NCBI RefSeq assembly: GCF_011087585.1
Contig: NZ_VJOT01000021.1
Coordinates: forward strand, 62,001 to 126,000
Source: Neochlamydia sp. AcF84
Lineage (GTDB): Bacteria; Chlamydiota; Chlamydiia; Chlamydiales; Parachlamydiaceae
Direction of reading: 5' to 3'
Length of the DNA stretch: 64,000 bases
In this document: in pieces, positions 28,096-36,949 of the stretch
How positions within the stretch are numbered: position 1 is the first letter of the stretch
Layout of the letters: each line of letters starts with the position of its first letter
Translations under genes and position numbers: made by a program
Notes under the pieces: model-generated
What the model was told of the DNA's origin: nothing
Database searches by the model: none
The model's input: the letters and a program-made list of their open reading frames with translations, nothing else

Positions 28096-28683
28096 ATAAT
28101 TTTAAAAAGAATGAGTTTAAGCCTCTTTTAGAGCGTTTTTCCTGATTTTCTAATCTATTAATTTGTTTTTTGAAAAAGCATTTATTTAACCAAGGAAGCA
28201 ACATTTACTGTAGACAAAAATTACTTTAAGATAGATTGTATATCTCATACAGCCTAATTGATAAACTTAAAAATTAAGAGAAAATATTTTAAAGGTTAAA
28301 GCACGGGAAAAAACCTTAATTAAATAAGGACTTTAATAACAAAAAAGCTGTGCCGACATAACCATACTTTTATAAATCTAAAAGAATAAGTGAGTAAAGT
28401 GCTAAAAGCTGAAGTACTACAGCATGAGGCTTTACTCTAAAGAGTTTTGCTAGTTTATTTTTTTATTGAAGCGTTCCCTATCCTGCCATTTCCTGCTACT
28501 AAAGTTAGGTCTAGAAGTGGCGTTCGATAGGTAACAGTGTGCCCTGTTGTTAATTTGATCTTGCAAGGAAAATTTTTATTCTACTGGGTGTGTTTTTAGA
28601 TAATGCCACCATGTTAGATTGAAATTAAGATGTGTATATAAGTTTCTATTCATAAATTTATGGTTAACTTTTAGGAGGTCTCT
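28096..28683. other. 588-nt gap, nothing recognised
   Basis: AT-rich with dense stops in all frames. A good ribosome binding site (AGGAGG) for the lipoprotein gene lies at the right end. Confidence 0.4.
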
Positions 28684-29076
28684 ATGAAAAAGATTTTTTT
28701 AATGATGCTGTTATCTTTAGCTTTTATTTCTTGTGGTGGCAAGGATAAATCTGTCCCTTCTTCCTCCAAAGGGGAGCAGTCAGATTATTTAAGGGATAAA
28801 GCTGATCGCCATGCAGTAGAAAAAACTCCGTTAGATCAATCGGAAAGTGAAGCAGATCGTACCATTACCCAAAAAATTCGTCAGGCTATAGTGAAAGATG
28901 ATTCTTTGTCTATGAATGCCAAGAACATTAGAATTATAACAATTGATGGAGTGGTAACTTTACGCGGCCCTATTGCTACGCTAGAAGAAAGAGAAATTAT
29001 TATTGGAAAAACCAAAGAGATTCCTGGAATAAAAAAAATAGAAAATCAACTAGAAATAACCGGAAAAAAATATTAA
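28684..29076 (+). CDS. BON-domain lipoprotein
   Basis: The 130-residue product starts with a lipoprotein signal (MKKIFLMMLLSLAFISCGG; predicted lipidated Cys17). A polar linker follows, then one BON domain at about residues 60-127 (ITQKIRQAIVKDD, IITIDGVVTLRG). BON domains bind membranes or phospholipids, as in OsmY and Kbp. An AGGAGG site at 28673-28678 supports the start. The next gene begins 15 nt downstream and a strong terminator closes the pair, so the two are co-transcribed and may respond to envelope stress. Confidence 0.85.
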   Translation: MKKIFLMMLLSLAFISCGGKDKSVPSSSKGEQSDYLRDKADRHAVEKTPLDQSESEADRTITQKIRQAIVKDDSLSMNAKNIRIITIDGVVTLRGPIATLEEREIIIGKTKEIPGIKKIENQLEITGKKY

Positions 29077-29091
29077 TTTATGGAGGCTGTT

Positions 29092-29679
29092 ATGAAAAAA
29101 GTAGTTTTTGGCTTAGCTAGTAATGAAGCTCAGGCTCAACGAATTGTATCCCAACTTTTATCTGCCGGATTTCATAATAAGGATATTTCTATTCTTTCTC
29201 CTGATCAAAATCAGCCGACAGCTACATCCAATAGGTATGGCGAAGCTAGGGAGGGAGACTTGGCAAGAACGGCTGATAAAGATATCCCTTCTAGCAGCAC
29301 GGGTTCCAAAGCTTCTGAAATGGGAGCAGTAGGAGCTGCGGCAGGTGGTGTGCTTGGTGGTTCTTTAGGATTGCTGGCTGGAATTGGCACTCTAGCTATC
29401 CCGGGGCTAGGCGCTCTTATTGCTGCTGGCCCGATTATGGCTGCTTTAAGTGGTTCGGCTGTAGGAGGAGGCTTAGGCCTTTTGGTAGGAGCTATTGTGG
29501 GTGCAGGAATTCCAGAAAATGAAGCAAAAAGATATGAAGCTGGCTTAAAAGCTGGTGATATTTTAATTAGTGCTCAGGCTGATACCCGCGAGGAATTGAA
29601 TCGTGCTTACGAGATCATGAAAAATGAAGGAGCTAAAGATATCTCTACCACAAACGAGACATCGGAAAGCAAACTTTAA
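29092..29679 (+). CDS. Glycine-rich protein with YflT/general-stress-like N-terminus
   Basis: The 195-residue protein starts at ATG 29092, because GGAGG at 29082-29086 would lie inside the gene if ATG 29080 were used. Residues 1-40 (KVVFGLASNEAQAQRIVSQL, then AGFHNKDISIL) match the alpha-beta start of YflT/DUF1269-like stress proteins. A long Gly/Ala hydrophobic stretch (about residues 82-145) could form a glycine-zipper membrane hairpin. The end (AGDILISAQADTREELNRAY) returns to a soluble fold. It forms an operon with the BON lipoprotein. Confidence 0.75.
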   Translation: MKKVVFGLASNEAQAQRIVSQLLSAGFHNKDISILSPDQNQPTATSNRYGEAREGDLARTADKDIPSSSTGSKASEMGAVGAAAGGVLGGSLGLLAGIGTLAIPGLGALIAAGPIMAALSGSAVGGGLGLLVGAIVGAGIPENEAKRYEAGLKAGDILISAQADTREELNRAYEIMKNEGAKDISTTNETSESKL

Positions 29680-29690
29680 AAATCGATCTT

Positions 29691-29727
29691 CAGGGGTGCT
29701 TTAAGGCACCCCTGAGTAGTTTTTTTC
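29691..29727 (+). terminator. Rho-independent terminator after the BON/stress pair
   Basis: CAGGGGTGC (29691-29699) pairs GCACCCCTG (29706-29714) across TTTAAG, followed shortly by seven or more T at 29721-29727. This is the most canonical terminator in the window. Confidence 0.9.
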
Positions 29728-30096
29728 TTAAAAATTAGGATAATAAAGTAAAAGTTACTAAAGACCTTATTAAAAGGCAGATTATTGTACCTCTATTCTC
29801 TTTTCTACCGTTCTCTTCATGGATACTCTACCTCTAAATACTGATCATTTCTTAGGTTGTTTTCTTGTAATTATTGGCAGGCAAGTAACTAGGCTCTTCT
29901 TAAGCTCTTACGGCCGCATATAAGATTTTAGAGAGGGTTTTTTCCGCCCTAAAAATGAATGGTTTGAAAAGAGATCTCTATTAAAAAGCTTTCCTTAAAC
30001 TTTAAAAAATTCTAGTATCATCAGATATTTTTACAAAATCTATCGATTTTTAATAGCCCTTCTAAAGCAATTTCTTTAGATAATAGGAATAGGATA
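29728..30096. other. 369-nt gap, nothing recognised
   Basis: AT-rich spacer between the terminator and the methyltransferase gene, with no gene or structured RNA recognised. Confidence 0.4.
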
Positions 30097-31092
30097 ATGG
30101 TAATGAATGAAGTCGCCTTATATCTTCCATCCATAGCAGATGGAGAGGATAAAACTTCCCCTTTTAAAAATCGCCTTAGAAAGAATTACCGTCATATTCG
30201 CAAATGGGCAAAACGCACGACTACGGATTGCTTTCGCATTTATGATCGTGAAATAAGACATTATCCTTTAGCGATCGATTTTTATGCAGGAAGGTTTTGT
30301 GTACATTATTTTTCTCGCACGAGAGAAGCTCCTGAACCTTCGGCTGAATTAAAGGAAGAAATTGAGCAAACCTTAAGCTCTCTTTTTGGTGTGACCCCTG
30401 ATTTGATCTATTGGCGTACACGCGTGCGGCGACAAAAATTGGAGCAATATGAAAAAAAGGGGAGCACTAAAGAGTATTTTATCGGGCATGAATATGGGGT
30501 GAGGTTTAAAATTAATCTTCGCGATTACCTGGATACAGGGCTTTTTTTAGATCATCGGGAGACTCGCCAAATAGTGGCGGCAGCCTGCCCAGGCAAAAGG
30601 GTTTTAAATCTCTTTGCCTATACTTGCGCTTTTAGTGTCCATGCGGCGATAGCTGGAGCAACTTTTACAAAAAGCGTGGATATGTCGAACACTTACACTG
30701 CCTGGGGAGCTGGCAACTTCGAGCTTAACGCTCTTCCATTGAAAAAAAATCCTATTATTCGTGAAGATTGCTTAAAATTTCTAAGCCTAGAAAGCCGTAC
30801 CGGCACTAAATACGACGTTATTATTATCGATCCTCCCACTATCTCGCGCTCGAAAAAAATGCTGGAAATGTTTGATATCCAAATCGATTATGTGGACCTA
30901 TTGTCTAAAGCTATTAAACTTCTTTGCAAAAAAGGAGTAATATTTTTCAGCACTAATTCGCGCCACTTTGTTTTTGATAAAAGCCTTTTTAGCACTTGTT
31001 CGATTATCGACATCTCTGCTAAAACTTTGCCTTTAGATTTTCACGATCCTAAAATTCATCGTTGCTGGAAAATTACTCCTTTCTCTCCGTAA
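30097..31092 (+). CDS. RlmK-like 23S rRNA methyltransferase (standalone)
   Basis: The 331-residue protein aligns by eye with the C-terminal RlmK half of E. coli RlmKL. Shared blocks are NRLRKNYRHIRKWAKR, DCFRIYDREIRHYPLAID, NLRDYLDTGLFLDHRETR, the SAM-binding VLNLFAYTCAFSVHAA, SVDMSNTY and IIIDPPT. RlmK makes m7G2069 in 23S rRNA. The RlmL half (THUMP plus m2G2445 domain) is absent here. RlmI-like activity (m5C1962) is the main alternative, but the N-terminal blocks favour RlmK. AGGA motifs precede ATG 30097 and 30103, and either could be the start. Confidence 0.8.
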   Translation: MVMNEVALYLPSIADGEDKTSPFKNRLRKNYRHIRKWAKRTTTDCFRIYDREIRHYPLAIDFYAGRFCVHYFSRTREAPEPSAELKEEIEQTLSSLFGVTPDLIYWRTRVRRQKLEQYEKKGSTKEYFIGHEYGVRFKINLRDYLDTGLFLDHRETRQIVAAACPGKRVLNLFAYTCAFSVHAAIAGATFTKSVDMSNTYTAWGAGNFELNALPLKKNPIIREDCLKFLSLESRTGTKYDVIIIDPPTISRSKKMLEMFDIQIDYVDLLSKAIKLLCKKGVIFFSTNSRHFVFDKSLFSTCSIIDISAKTLPLDFHDPKIHRCWKITPFSP

Positions 31093-31230
31093 ATAAACGC
31101 ATATTTTTTGATACATCTTTTTACTGTAATTTTCTCGACAAAAAGTAGTCCTATTTTTAATTTGCTAGGGGTAAAAAATATTTTTTGATTTTTGAAAACG
31201 TTTTTATTGAGGCAAAAAGAGCCCTTCTAT

Positions 31231-31647
31231 TTACATTCTCTGCCAGATTTCATAAACATGTCCTTGCTTAGCAGAGAAAAAGTTAGGTCTGTCTATCTCT
31301 GGAAAAGCAAAATTTGCCTTTAAGATATCATGGTCGAGTTCGAATATACCTTTAAAAGCTTTTTCGGCAAAAGGCCCTGAATGAGGAATTAAATCTATCT
31401 GGTAGGGTTGAAAATTAACATTAATGGATATTTTTCCCTTATCACTTTTAGGAAAGCCTCCTACATAGTTGGGAAAAGTTAAGTCCCCCCAGGCTAATTT
31501 AAAATGTTCCACATCAGGGAAGCTATAGATAAAGTTCTCAAATATAGCAGAGGGTAACCACAGGCCATTAAGTTGGCAGCCTATTACTTTCCAATTTCCT
31601 TTCAATGCCTTGTCTATTTCAGGCTTATTAATTTTATTTGTGGTCAT
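31231..31647 (-). CDS. Lipocalin-like protein (TIGR03067-type), 138 residues
   Basis: The product begins KALKGNWKVIGCQLNGLWLP, then alternates beta-type strands such as GKISINVNFQPYQIDLIP and ends FSAKQGHVYEIWQRM. The LxGxWK start and beta pattern resemble the TIGR03067 lipocalin-like family, of unknown function. The ATG overlaps the upstream DUF302 stop by 4 nt (31644-31647), so the two are translationally coupled. Confidence 0.55.
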   Translation of the reverse strand: MTTNKINKPEIDKALKGNWKVIGCQLNGLWLPSAIFENFIYSFPDVEHFKLAWGDLTFPNYVGGFPKSDKGKISINVNFQPYQIDLIPHSGPFAEKAFKGIFELDHDILKANFAFPEIDRPNFFSAKQGHVYEIWQRM

Positions 31648-32063
31648 ACAATTTCCTTATCTTGTTGAATTGCTATTTTTACCCAGCTGTTAAGGGCTTC
31701 GTTCATTTTTTGCAAAATTTGAAGGTTTTCTTTTATCCCATAGTTGGCTGCTAAATAAGTAGGATCTTTATAACCAATTTGAGTAAGGCCTTTATCGTCT
31801 TGCCATACAAGAATTTTTAGAGGCAGTTCTATCCCAATCGCAGGATTTTCTTGCATGAGTAAAGTGCCTGTTTTAGGGTCTCCAAAAATCAGTAGTTGTT
31901 CATAGGGTAACTCTAATCCTTTTTTTAAAGCTTCTCCTGCATGATCGATAGTTGTAAATAACGTAACATTACTAGCCTTAAAAAGGCTGATTAGCTTTTC
32001 GACTATTTTCAAAGGTGGTTCAGCACTAGAATAGGTGATAAAGGGATCGGAAGGGATGCTCAT
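31644..32063 (-). CDS. DUF302 domain protein
   Basis: The 139-residue protein contains the DUF302 hallmark: FGDPKTGTLLMQENPAIGI, then LPLKILVWQDDKG and YKDPTYLAANYGI. These proteins form a small beta fold of unknown biochemical role and are widespread. It overlaps the lipocalin-like gene by 4 nt, so the pair is an operon. Confidence 0.85.
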   Translation of the reverse strand: MSIPSDPFITYSSAEPPLKIVEKLISLFKASNVTLFTTIDHAGEALKKGLELPYEQLLIFGDPKTGTLLMQENPAIGIELPLKILVWQDDKGLTQIGYKDPTYLAANYGIKENLQILQKMNEALNSWVKIAIQQDKEIV

Positions 32064-32578
32064 GATGAAAATCCTTGGTGCAGCCTAGATTGTAAAGTTA
32101 AGTTGAATATGACAAAATTAAATTTTAATTTAAAGTTTTTCTTAAGTGATGGGATAAAAGAAATTCATAAGTGTTAGAGCTCCTGCTTTTTACTCATACT
32201 TATTTTATCTTACGTATAAGGTCTAGCTAGTGATAAAAGATGGGGGGAATAAGAATAAAATAAAAAGATCATTTACACCTTTAAAGAAGGCGGCCTTATA
32301 TCATGAATGATGCTTTACCTTTTTTTGAGCAGGTTCTTCGTACAATAGCTAGGAGATAGCCATTTCTCCCTTTATTGTATATAAATACAGTTGTGCTTTA
32401 GCTGGATTTGAAATAGGGTTTAAGGGCATGGAGGTGAGAAAAGTAGGAGGTAGCAAAGCCTTTTTGAATTTATAGGTTTGTACAGGATATCAAAAAGTAG
32501 CGAGCAAACTTTTATCCGGATAAACTTCAGGTTGGGTAGGAAAGTAAGATTAGGGAAATAAGGAGAGGGGAGAAAAAC
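32064..32578. other. 515-nt gap, nothing recognised
   Basis: AT-rich, with no gene on either strand longer than about 20 codons that looks coding. No RNA structure was recognised. Confidence 0.4.
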
Positions 32579-33259
32579 TCATTTTTGGATAACCAATAAA
32601 GCATTATCGAAATGATTTAATTTTGAAGGAATAATGATCACTTCTATATATTTTAATTGATACTCTTTTCTCAGGTAAGGGATAAGCTTTATAAAAGCTA
32701 CTCTTGAATGAGCGGTAAGATCTTCAATAATATATATTCCTCCTTCTTTAAGTTTGTGAATACTGTGTTGCAAAAAATTGAGGTTAGCGTCAAATTCATG
32801 CAAACCATCCTCGATCATAATATCAAATTGAAGGCCATGTAAATCCTCATTGCTAAACAAATTGTGAATCGAGCTCTTCTGACGTTGGTCACAATAATAG
32901 GTTTTAATCGTTGGAGTCTGAAATAGAATTCTTTGATCTATATCGGCGCCGAAAATGTGTGCTTTGGGAAAAAAAAGAGCCCATCCATGCAGCGAAGCTC
33001 CAGGGGTGCCTTCTTTTCCCATATTATAGGGGATATCTGAATAGTTAGTCCCAATCCCTAACTCAAAAAGATTAATGTTATTATGCCTCCACGGGCCGAA
33101 TAATTTAGCATACAGTGTGGTGTAGTTGTGCCTTTTATCTCCTTTATCACTGCCATATGAAGTCATGATGGCACATAAGGTCGTCGAGGTTTTATATTCT
33201 TGATGGGATAAATATGCATTTACCCATTCTTCCACGGGAATTTTTGCTAATCTATTCAT
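32579..33259 (-). CDS. Class I SAM methyltransferase, MycE/TcmP-like
   Basis: The protein (226 residues from ATG 33259; a TTG frame start at 33268 is less likely) contains SYGSDKGDKRHNYTTLYAKL, NLFELGIG, GASLHGWALFFPKAHIFGAD and DIMIEDGLHEFDANLNFLQ. This combination is typical of MycE-type sugar O-methyltransferases and related cephalosporin-hydroxylase-like proteins in glycan and antibiotic gene sets. GGAG lies just before the chosen ATG. The substrate is unknown. A GT-A glycosyltransferase-like gene lies 0.8 kb away on the other strand. Confidence 0.78.
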   Translation of the reverse strand: MNRLAKIPVEEWVNAYLSHQEYKTSTTLCAIMTSYGSDKGDKRHNYTTLYAKLFGPWRHNNINLFELGIGTNYSDIPYNMGKEGTPGASLHGWALFFPKAHIFGADIDQRILFQTPTIKTYYCDQRQKSSIHNLFSNEDLHGLQFDIMIEDGLHEFDANLNFLQHSIHKLKEGGIYIIEDLTAHSRVAFIKLIPYLRKEYQLKYIEVIIIPSKLNHFDNALLVIQK

Positions 33260-33363
33260 TAGCTCCAAGGGTGATTTTTTTTATGTGTAAAACGCAATTC
33301 AGACTTTAAAAGATCTTAGAAATAATGTACCATAAAATTTTTGATTTTTTAAGGGGTCTTAAG

Positions 33364-33723
33364 ATGTCTGTTCTTATTTATCTGCATGTAAAATGCTCTA
33401 CTTGCCAGAAAGCTTTACGCTTTTTAGATAAAGCTGATCTTTCTTATACAGCAGTGGATATCGTGCAATCTCCCCCTTCTTTAGAGGAATTAAATAAAAT
33501 GCTCGCTTATTATAAGGGGGATATAAAGAAGCTTTTTAACTCTTCTGGTAGGCTTTATAAAGAACTCCAATTGAGTCAAAAATTACCTTATATGCCTCAA
33601 AATGAAGCTTTATCTTTATTGCATGCCCAAGGAATGCTTGTTAAGCGGCCTTTCTTATTAGGGGATGGCATAGGCTTAGTAGGCTTTCAGGAAGAGCATT
33701 GGAAGCATGTTTTTTTAAGGTAG
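33364..33723 (+). CDS. Spx/ArsC family thioredoxin-fold protein
   Basis: The 119-residue protein has CSTCQKALRFLD with a CxxC pair near residues 9-12, VDIVQSPPSLEEL, and KRPFLLGDGIGLVGFQEEHW. These fit the ArsC/Spx/MgsR family. Real arsenate reductases keep CX5R with Cys and Arg spaced differently, so a redox or unknown role is more likely. The frame extends upstream to 33325, but AAGGGGT at 33351-33357 supports ATG 33364. Confidence 0.82.
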   Translation: MSVLIYLHVKCSTCQKALRFLDKADLSYTAVDIVQSPPSLEELNKMLAYYKGDIKKLFNSSGRLYKELQLSQKLPYMPQNEALSLLHAQGMLVKRPFLLGDGIGLVGFQEEHWKHVFLR

Positions 33724-34050
33724 CGTAAGCTTTGGTCCTGCCATCATGCATTTTAAGATAATTTATTAATTTTGCTCTTAACCTTATCCTTCTATCATTC
33801 TTGAAAAATTTCTTAGCGAGTAGATCCATTTTTGTTCGTGAGTTGAGAAAGCTTTGAAAAAATTCTTGTTAGCTTCGCAAATATGGACTTTAAAGAGAAT
33901 AAGGCCTCCCTCCTACAAAGTTGTAACTTCTTTCCCTCTATGAAAGAGGGATGTAGACTTGTATCTTGATAAGGTTATTTGATGTTTTTTTTAAATAGGC
34001 TCTAGTATATGAGCTATAAAAGCTATATCAAAATTTTTTGAGGGTCAAAT
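33724..34050. other. 327-nt gap, nothing recognised
   Basis: AT-rich spacer. A weak inverted repeat (TTCCCTCTATGAAAGAGGGA near 33931) could be a hairpin. No gene was seen. Confidence 0.4.
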
Positions 34051-34833
34051 ATGCCTATTACGAAGCCAGGGGATGGTGTTATTGTGGGTACTTCCCATCG
34101 TTTAGAGTGGATGCTACCCTGGTGGTGGGCACATTTTCGTCAGCATAATGAGCATCCGGTATTATTCGTAGATTATGGGGATATGTCTTTACAAGCAAAA
34201 AACTGGTGTCAGCAGCGTGGGGAGTTGATAAAGCTAGAGTTAACTGATACATTTATGGCCAGGAAGGATCAGATAGACCCTATGCAAGCTTGCCTATGGG
34301 AAAAAATGCAGCCTCAAGTATGGGACCTGCGTTTTACCTGGTATAAAAAACCTTTTGCTTTGTTATTGTCACCTTTTAAAAGAAGCTTATGGCTAGATCT
34401 AGATTGCCAGGTACGGGGATCTTTGCAGCCTCTATTTGAAGGGTGTGAAAATGAAGCTGGTTTTGCTGTAGCGGCTGAACATGCACTTTCTCAAGAGTTA
34501 AATCTACATAGAAAAATAATTACTCCTGGTCAAATCATGTACAACGCGGGAGTCATAGCCTTTGCTAAGCATTCTAAGATAATTAAAGATTGGGCAGCCC
34601 TTGCTGTAGAGCAAAACCATTTGTTTTGTTCAGATCAGCAATTGATGGCCCATATTTTAAATTCGCACCATGGCTCCTTTACCGCGCTTCCTGCAATTTA
34701 TAATTGGACAGCGGATCAGAAATTTTCTTCTGATGTAGTAATTTTACATCGCTGGGGCGATGAGGGAAAAAGAAATATTGCCAAAATAATGGAGATTTTA
34801 ACCAGAGAGATGAACTTTAACTTTTCTTTCTAA
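34051..34833 (+). CDS. GT-A fold glycosyltransferase-like protein
   Basis: The 260-residue protein has SLWLDLDCQVRG near residue 112 with a DxD metal-nucleotide motif. MYNAGVIAFAKHSKIIKDW and SDQQLMAHIL follow, as in family-8-like glycosyltransferases, and a closing HRWGDEGK recalls the C-terminal His of that fold. It lacks a signal peptide or membrane anchor. Donor and acceptor cannot be deduced. Transfer to a glycan, lipid or host protein are all possible. Confidence 0.7.
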   Translation: MPITKPGDGVIVGTSHRLEWMLPWWWAHFRQHNEHPVLFVDYGDMSLQAKNWCQQRGELIKLELTDTFMARKDQIDPMQACLWEKMQPQVWDLRFTWYKKPFALLLSPFKRSLWLDLDCQVRGSLQPLFEGCENEAGFAVAAEHALSQELNLHRKIITPGQIMYNAGVIAFAKHSKIIKDWAALAVEQNHLFCSDQQLMAHILNSHHGSFTALPAIYNWTADQKFSSDVVILHRWGDEGKRNIAKIMEILTREMNFNFSF

Positions 34834-35294
34834 TAATCGAGAGGGACACGCATCACCCTCCTAACTTTTCCAAATATAGAAGGGCGAACTTTTTTAAGGG
34901 TAAAAGCTGGCCTCTGCTAAGTTTCTTAAACGATAAAAATAGTGGAATTTAGTTAAATTGAGGCTAAAGTAGAAGTTTTTTTATACTGTTTTTTTTCCAT
35001 TTAATGATTTTGTTCCACTTACTCAATTTTTAATTCTTTAAAGAGATCCTATATCTATCCTAAGCAAGCATGAGGATAAAGAAGAAGTTTAGGGTAAGCT
35101 TTTTAGCTATAAGAATTTTTCAGGTAAAAGCAAAATCATCCACCGCTCCAGGAAGCAGCAGCCAAAGGAAGCTTATTCTTTTTCTCCTAAAATTAGTTTT
35201 TTTACTTAAAGCCTATGACTCCTTTTTCCAAGCATGCATGTGTGAGGGATAATAATGACTAAGCACCTACACAGCTATCTAACTGTTTAGATCT
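34834..35294. other. 461-nt gap, nothing recognised
   Basis: A 60-residue frame (35070-35252) is basic and lacks a ribosome binding site, so it was not accepted. No RNA gene was recognised. Confidence 0.4.
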
Positions 35295-35774
35295 TTAAAA
35301 TTTAGGCAAGGAAGAAAAATTTTTGAGATAGCTTCTCAGCAGAATTAATAGACAGATGGGTATCACCAAGTTACCAAACCATACTAAAATACCGCTATTA
35401 TAAGGAGCTTTATTATGGTCCAGATAGGAAGCCATGTGTATGCAAAAATTGCCCATCAAAAAAATAGCAGAGCTTAACACGGTGGCCACCCAAAATAAAC
35501 CCCGGAAATAAAGGGATAGGATCCCTAAGACTCCAAAAGCTAGGTCAGCTACGCCTACTTCCAACTGAAAAGGACTGCCGGGTGACCATCCAATTAAAGC
35601 TGCAATCTGGTCAGACTTGAAAATATGCCCACTAAAAGCAATAAGCTCCATTATTCCAATATTAAAAAAGAGGAGATAAGAAAGTAAAATCTCCCGAAGC
35701 TCAGCATGTTTAATTAATCTCTTATGGATAAGGGTAAAGACTAGTGCCATTCCAAAAAGTATAAAACCGATCAT
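35295..35774 (-). CDS. Small integral membrane protein, DUF6790-like
   Basis: The 159-residue protein has four hydrophobic segments (about residues 1-18, 28-48, 75-105 and 125-150). Conserved-looking GWSPGSPFQLEVGVADLAFG and HMASYLDHNKAPYNSG link to a small DoxX-like family I recall as DUF6790. No catalytic residues are evident. It stands alone. Confidence 0.65.
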   Translation of the reverse strand: MIGFILFGMALVFTLIHKRLIKHAELREILLSYLLFFNIGIMELIAFSGHIFKSDQIAALIGWSPGSPFQLEVGVADLAFGVLGILSLYFRGLFWVATVLSSAIFLMGNFCIHMASYLDHNKAPYNSGILVWFGNLVIPICLLILLRSYLKNFSSLPKF

Positions 35775-36345
35775 TTAAGGTCCTTAAGCAAGCAAAAATC
35801 AAAAGTCATTTTTAAATTTAATTGATTGGCAAGATTTCTATTCTTTTTGCTCGTTGTAAAATTTTCCTTTCTATAGCTCTTTAAAGCCGTTCTTCTTTTC
35901 ACGCTAAATTTCTTTCTCCTCGCTTTCTAAAAAAGAGGCTTTGCTAATCTATGCATACCATATTTTTTTAGAATATCCAAGTAAAAGTAGAAAAAGTTGC
36001 TTTTCTTCTCTTTTTGTTTTATCTATAAAATAAAAAGAGGTGCGGGTACTAGAGGAAGCCTTGTCCTCCTTATCAAGGAAATTCATAAAATTTTTTATCT
36101 AAATTAAGTTTTCATGTTAAATCCTATCAAAAATGATAGATTAAGCCTTTTGATAGCCCCTGGCTTGGGATTAGCTTAGACGAGTAATTGCTGACATGGG
36201 ATCGTCCATAACATTTTAGATAGGTTGAAAGTTAATCATTAAACTCATGCTATTTTCTAACATGCGCTTAATCTAGGCTCTCAATTATGCAAATATTTTT
36301 AGATGCTTATTGAAATTATTATAAAAAACTATTGGAGTTGAATAT
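35775..36345. other. 571-nt gap, nothing recognised
   Basis: AT-rich spacer with divergent promoters expected at its ends. No gene or structured RNA was identified. Confidence 0.4.
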
Positions 36346-36855
36346 ATGAAAAATTTTCTTTTGTTTACCTCGCTTTTTTTACTGATACTTTGCCAGGGGT
36401 TCGCGGGAGAAGAAATTACAGGTTTTTGGAAAACCATCAATGAGAAAACCGGCCGGGCAGAAAGCACTCTAGCCATTTATGAATATCAAGGGAAATATTA
36501 TGGACGTATTGTGGCCACATTTGATGAGCAAGGTGAAATTGCGGATACTATCGATCATCCCCATGACAGAGCCCCAGGCGTCTTAGGTAATCCTTATTAT
36601 GCTGGTTTAGATATTATTTGGGATCTGCAACAAAAAGGTAACAAATATACCAATGGAAAAATTTTAGATCCTGAAAAGGGCAGAGTGTATGGAGCTGAAC
36701 TATGGCGTCAAAACGATAAGCTAGTGGTGCGGGGAAAATTGCTATGTTTTGGTAGAAATCAAATATGGTTGCCTCTTAATGAGGATGAGCTAAGGGGGCT
36801 GTTCCCGCAAACTGGCTTGCCTGCCTTTATACCTAACATCCCTAAAGTAAAATAG
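36346..36855 (+). CDS. Exported DUF2147 protein
   Basis: The 169-residue product has a signal peptide (hydrophobic run to residue 20, likely cleavage after CQGFAG). A DUF2147 domain follows, with ITGFWKTINEKTGRAES, GKYYGRIVATF, NGKILDPEKGRVYGAELW and LVVRGKLLCFGRNQIW. DUF2147 proteins are periplasmic beta-barrel-like proteins of unknown role. The hairpin at 36873-36902 ends the transcript. Confidence 0.88.
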   Translation: MKNFLLFTSLFLLILCQGFAGEEITGFWKTINEKTGRAESTLAIYEYQGKYYGRIVATFDEQGEIADTIDHPHDRAPGVLGNPYYAGLDIIWDLQQKGNKYTNGKILDPEKGRVYGAELWRQNDKLVVRGKLLCFGRNQIWLPLNEDELRGLFPQTGLPAFIPNIPKVK

Positions 36856-36872
36856 GCTCTCTGCCCTTTTTT

Positions 36873-36902
36873 AAGTAGCTAAAGAAAATTCTTTAGCTAC
36901 TT
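36873..36902. terminator. Hairpin between convergent genes
   Basis: AAGTAGCTAAAG (36873-36884) pairs CTTTAGCTACTT (36891-36902) across six bases, a 12-bp perfect stem. It lies between the convergent DUF2147 and DUF2156 genes and could end both transcripts. Confidence 0.7.
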
Positions 36903-36949
36903 CTCGTTTAATGAATTAATTCTTAAAAAAATAAAATTTTTTTCTTTAA

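Noticed and set aside
33364-33723. Arsenate reductase ArsC
   Set aside because: The CxxC motif and lack of neighbouring ars genes favour an Spx-like redox role.
35070-35252. 60-residue plus-strand ORF
   Set aside because: Low-complexity basic sequence without ribosome binding site in a non-coding gap.
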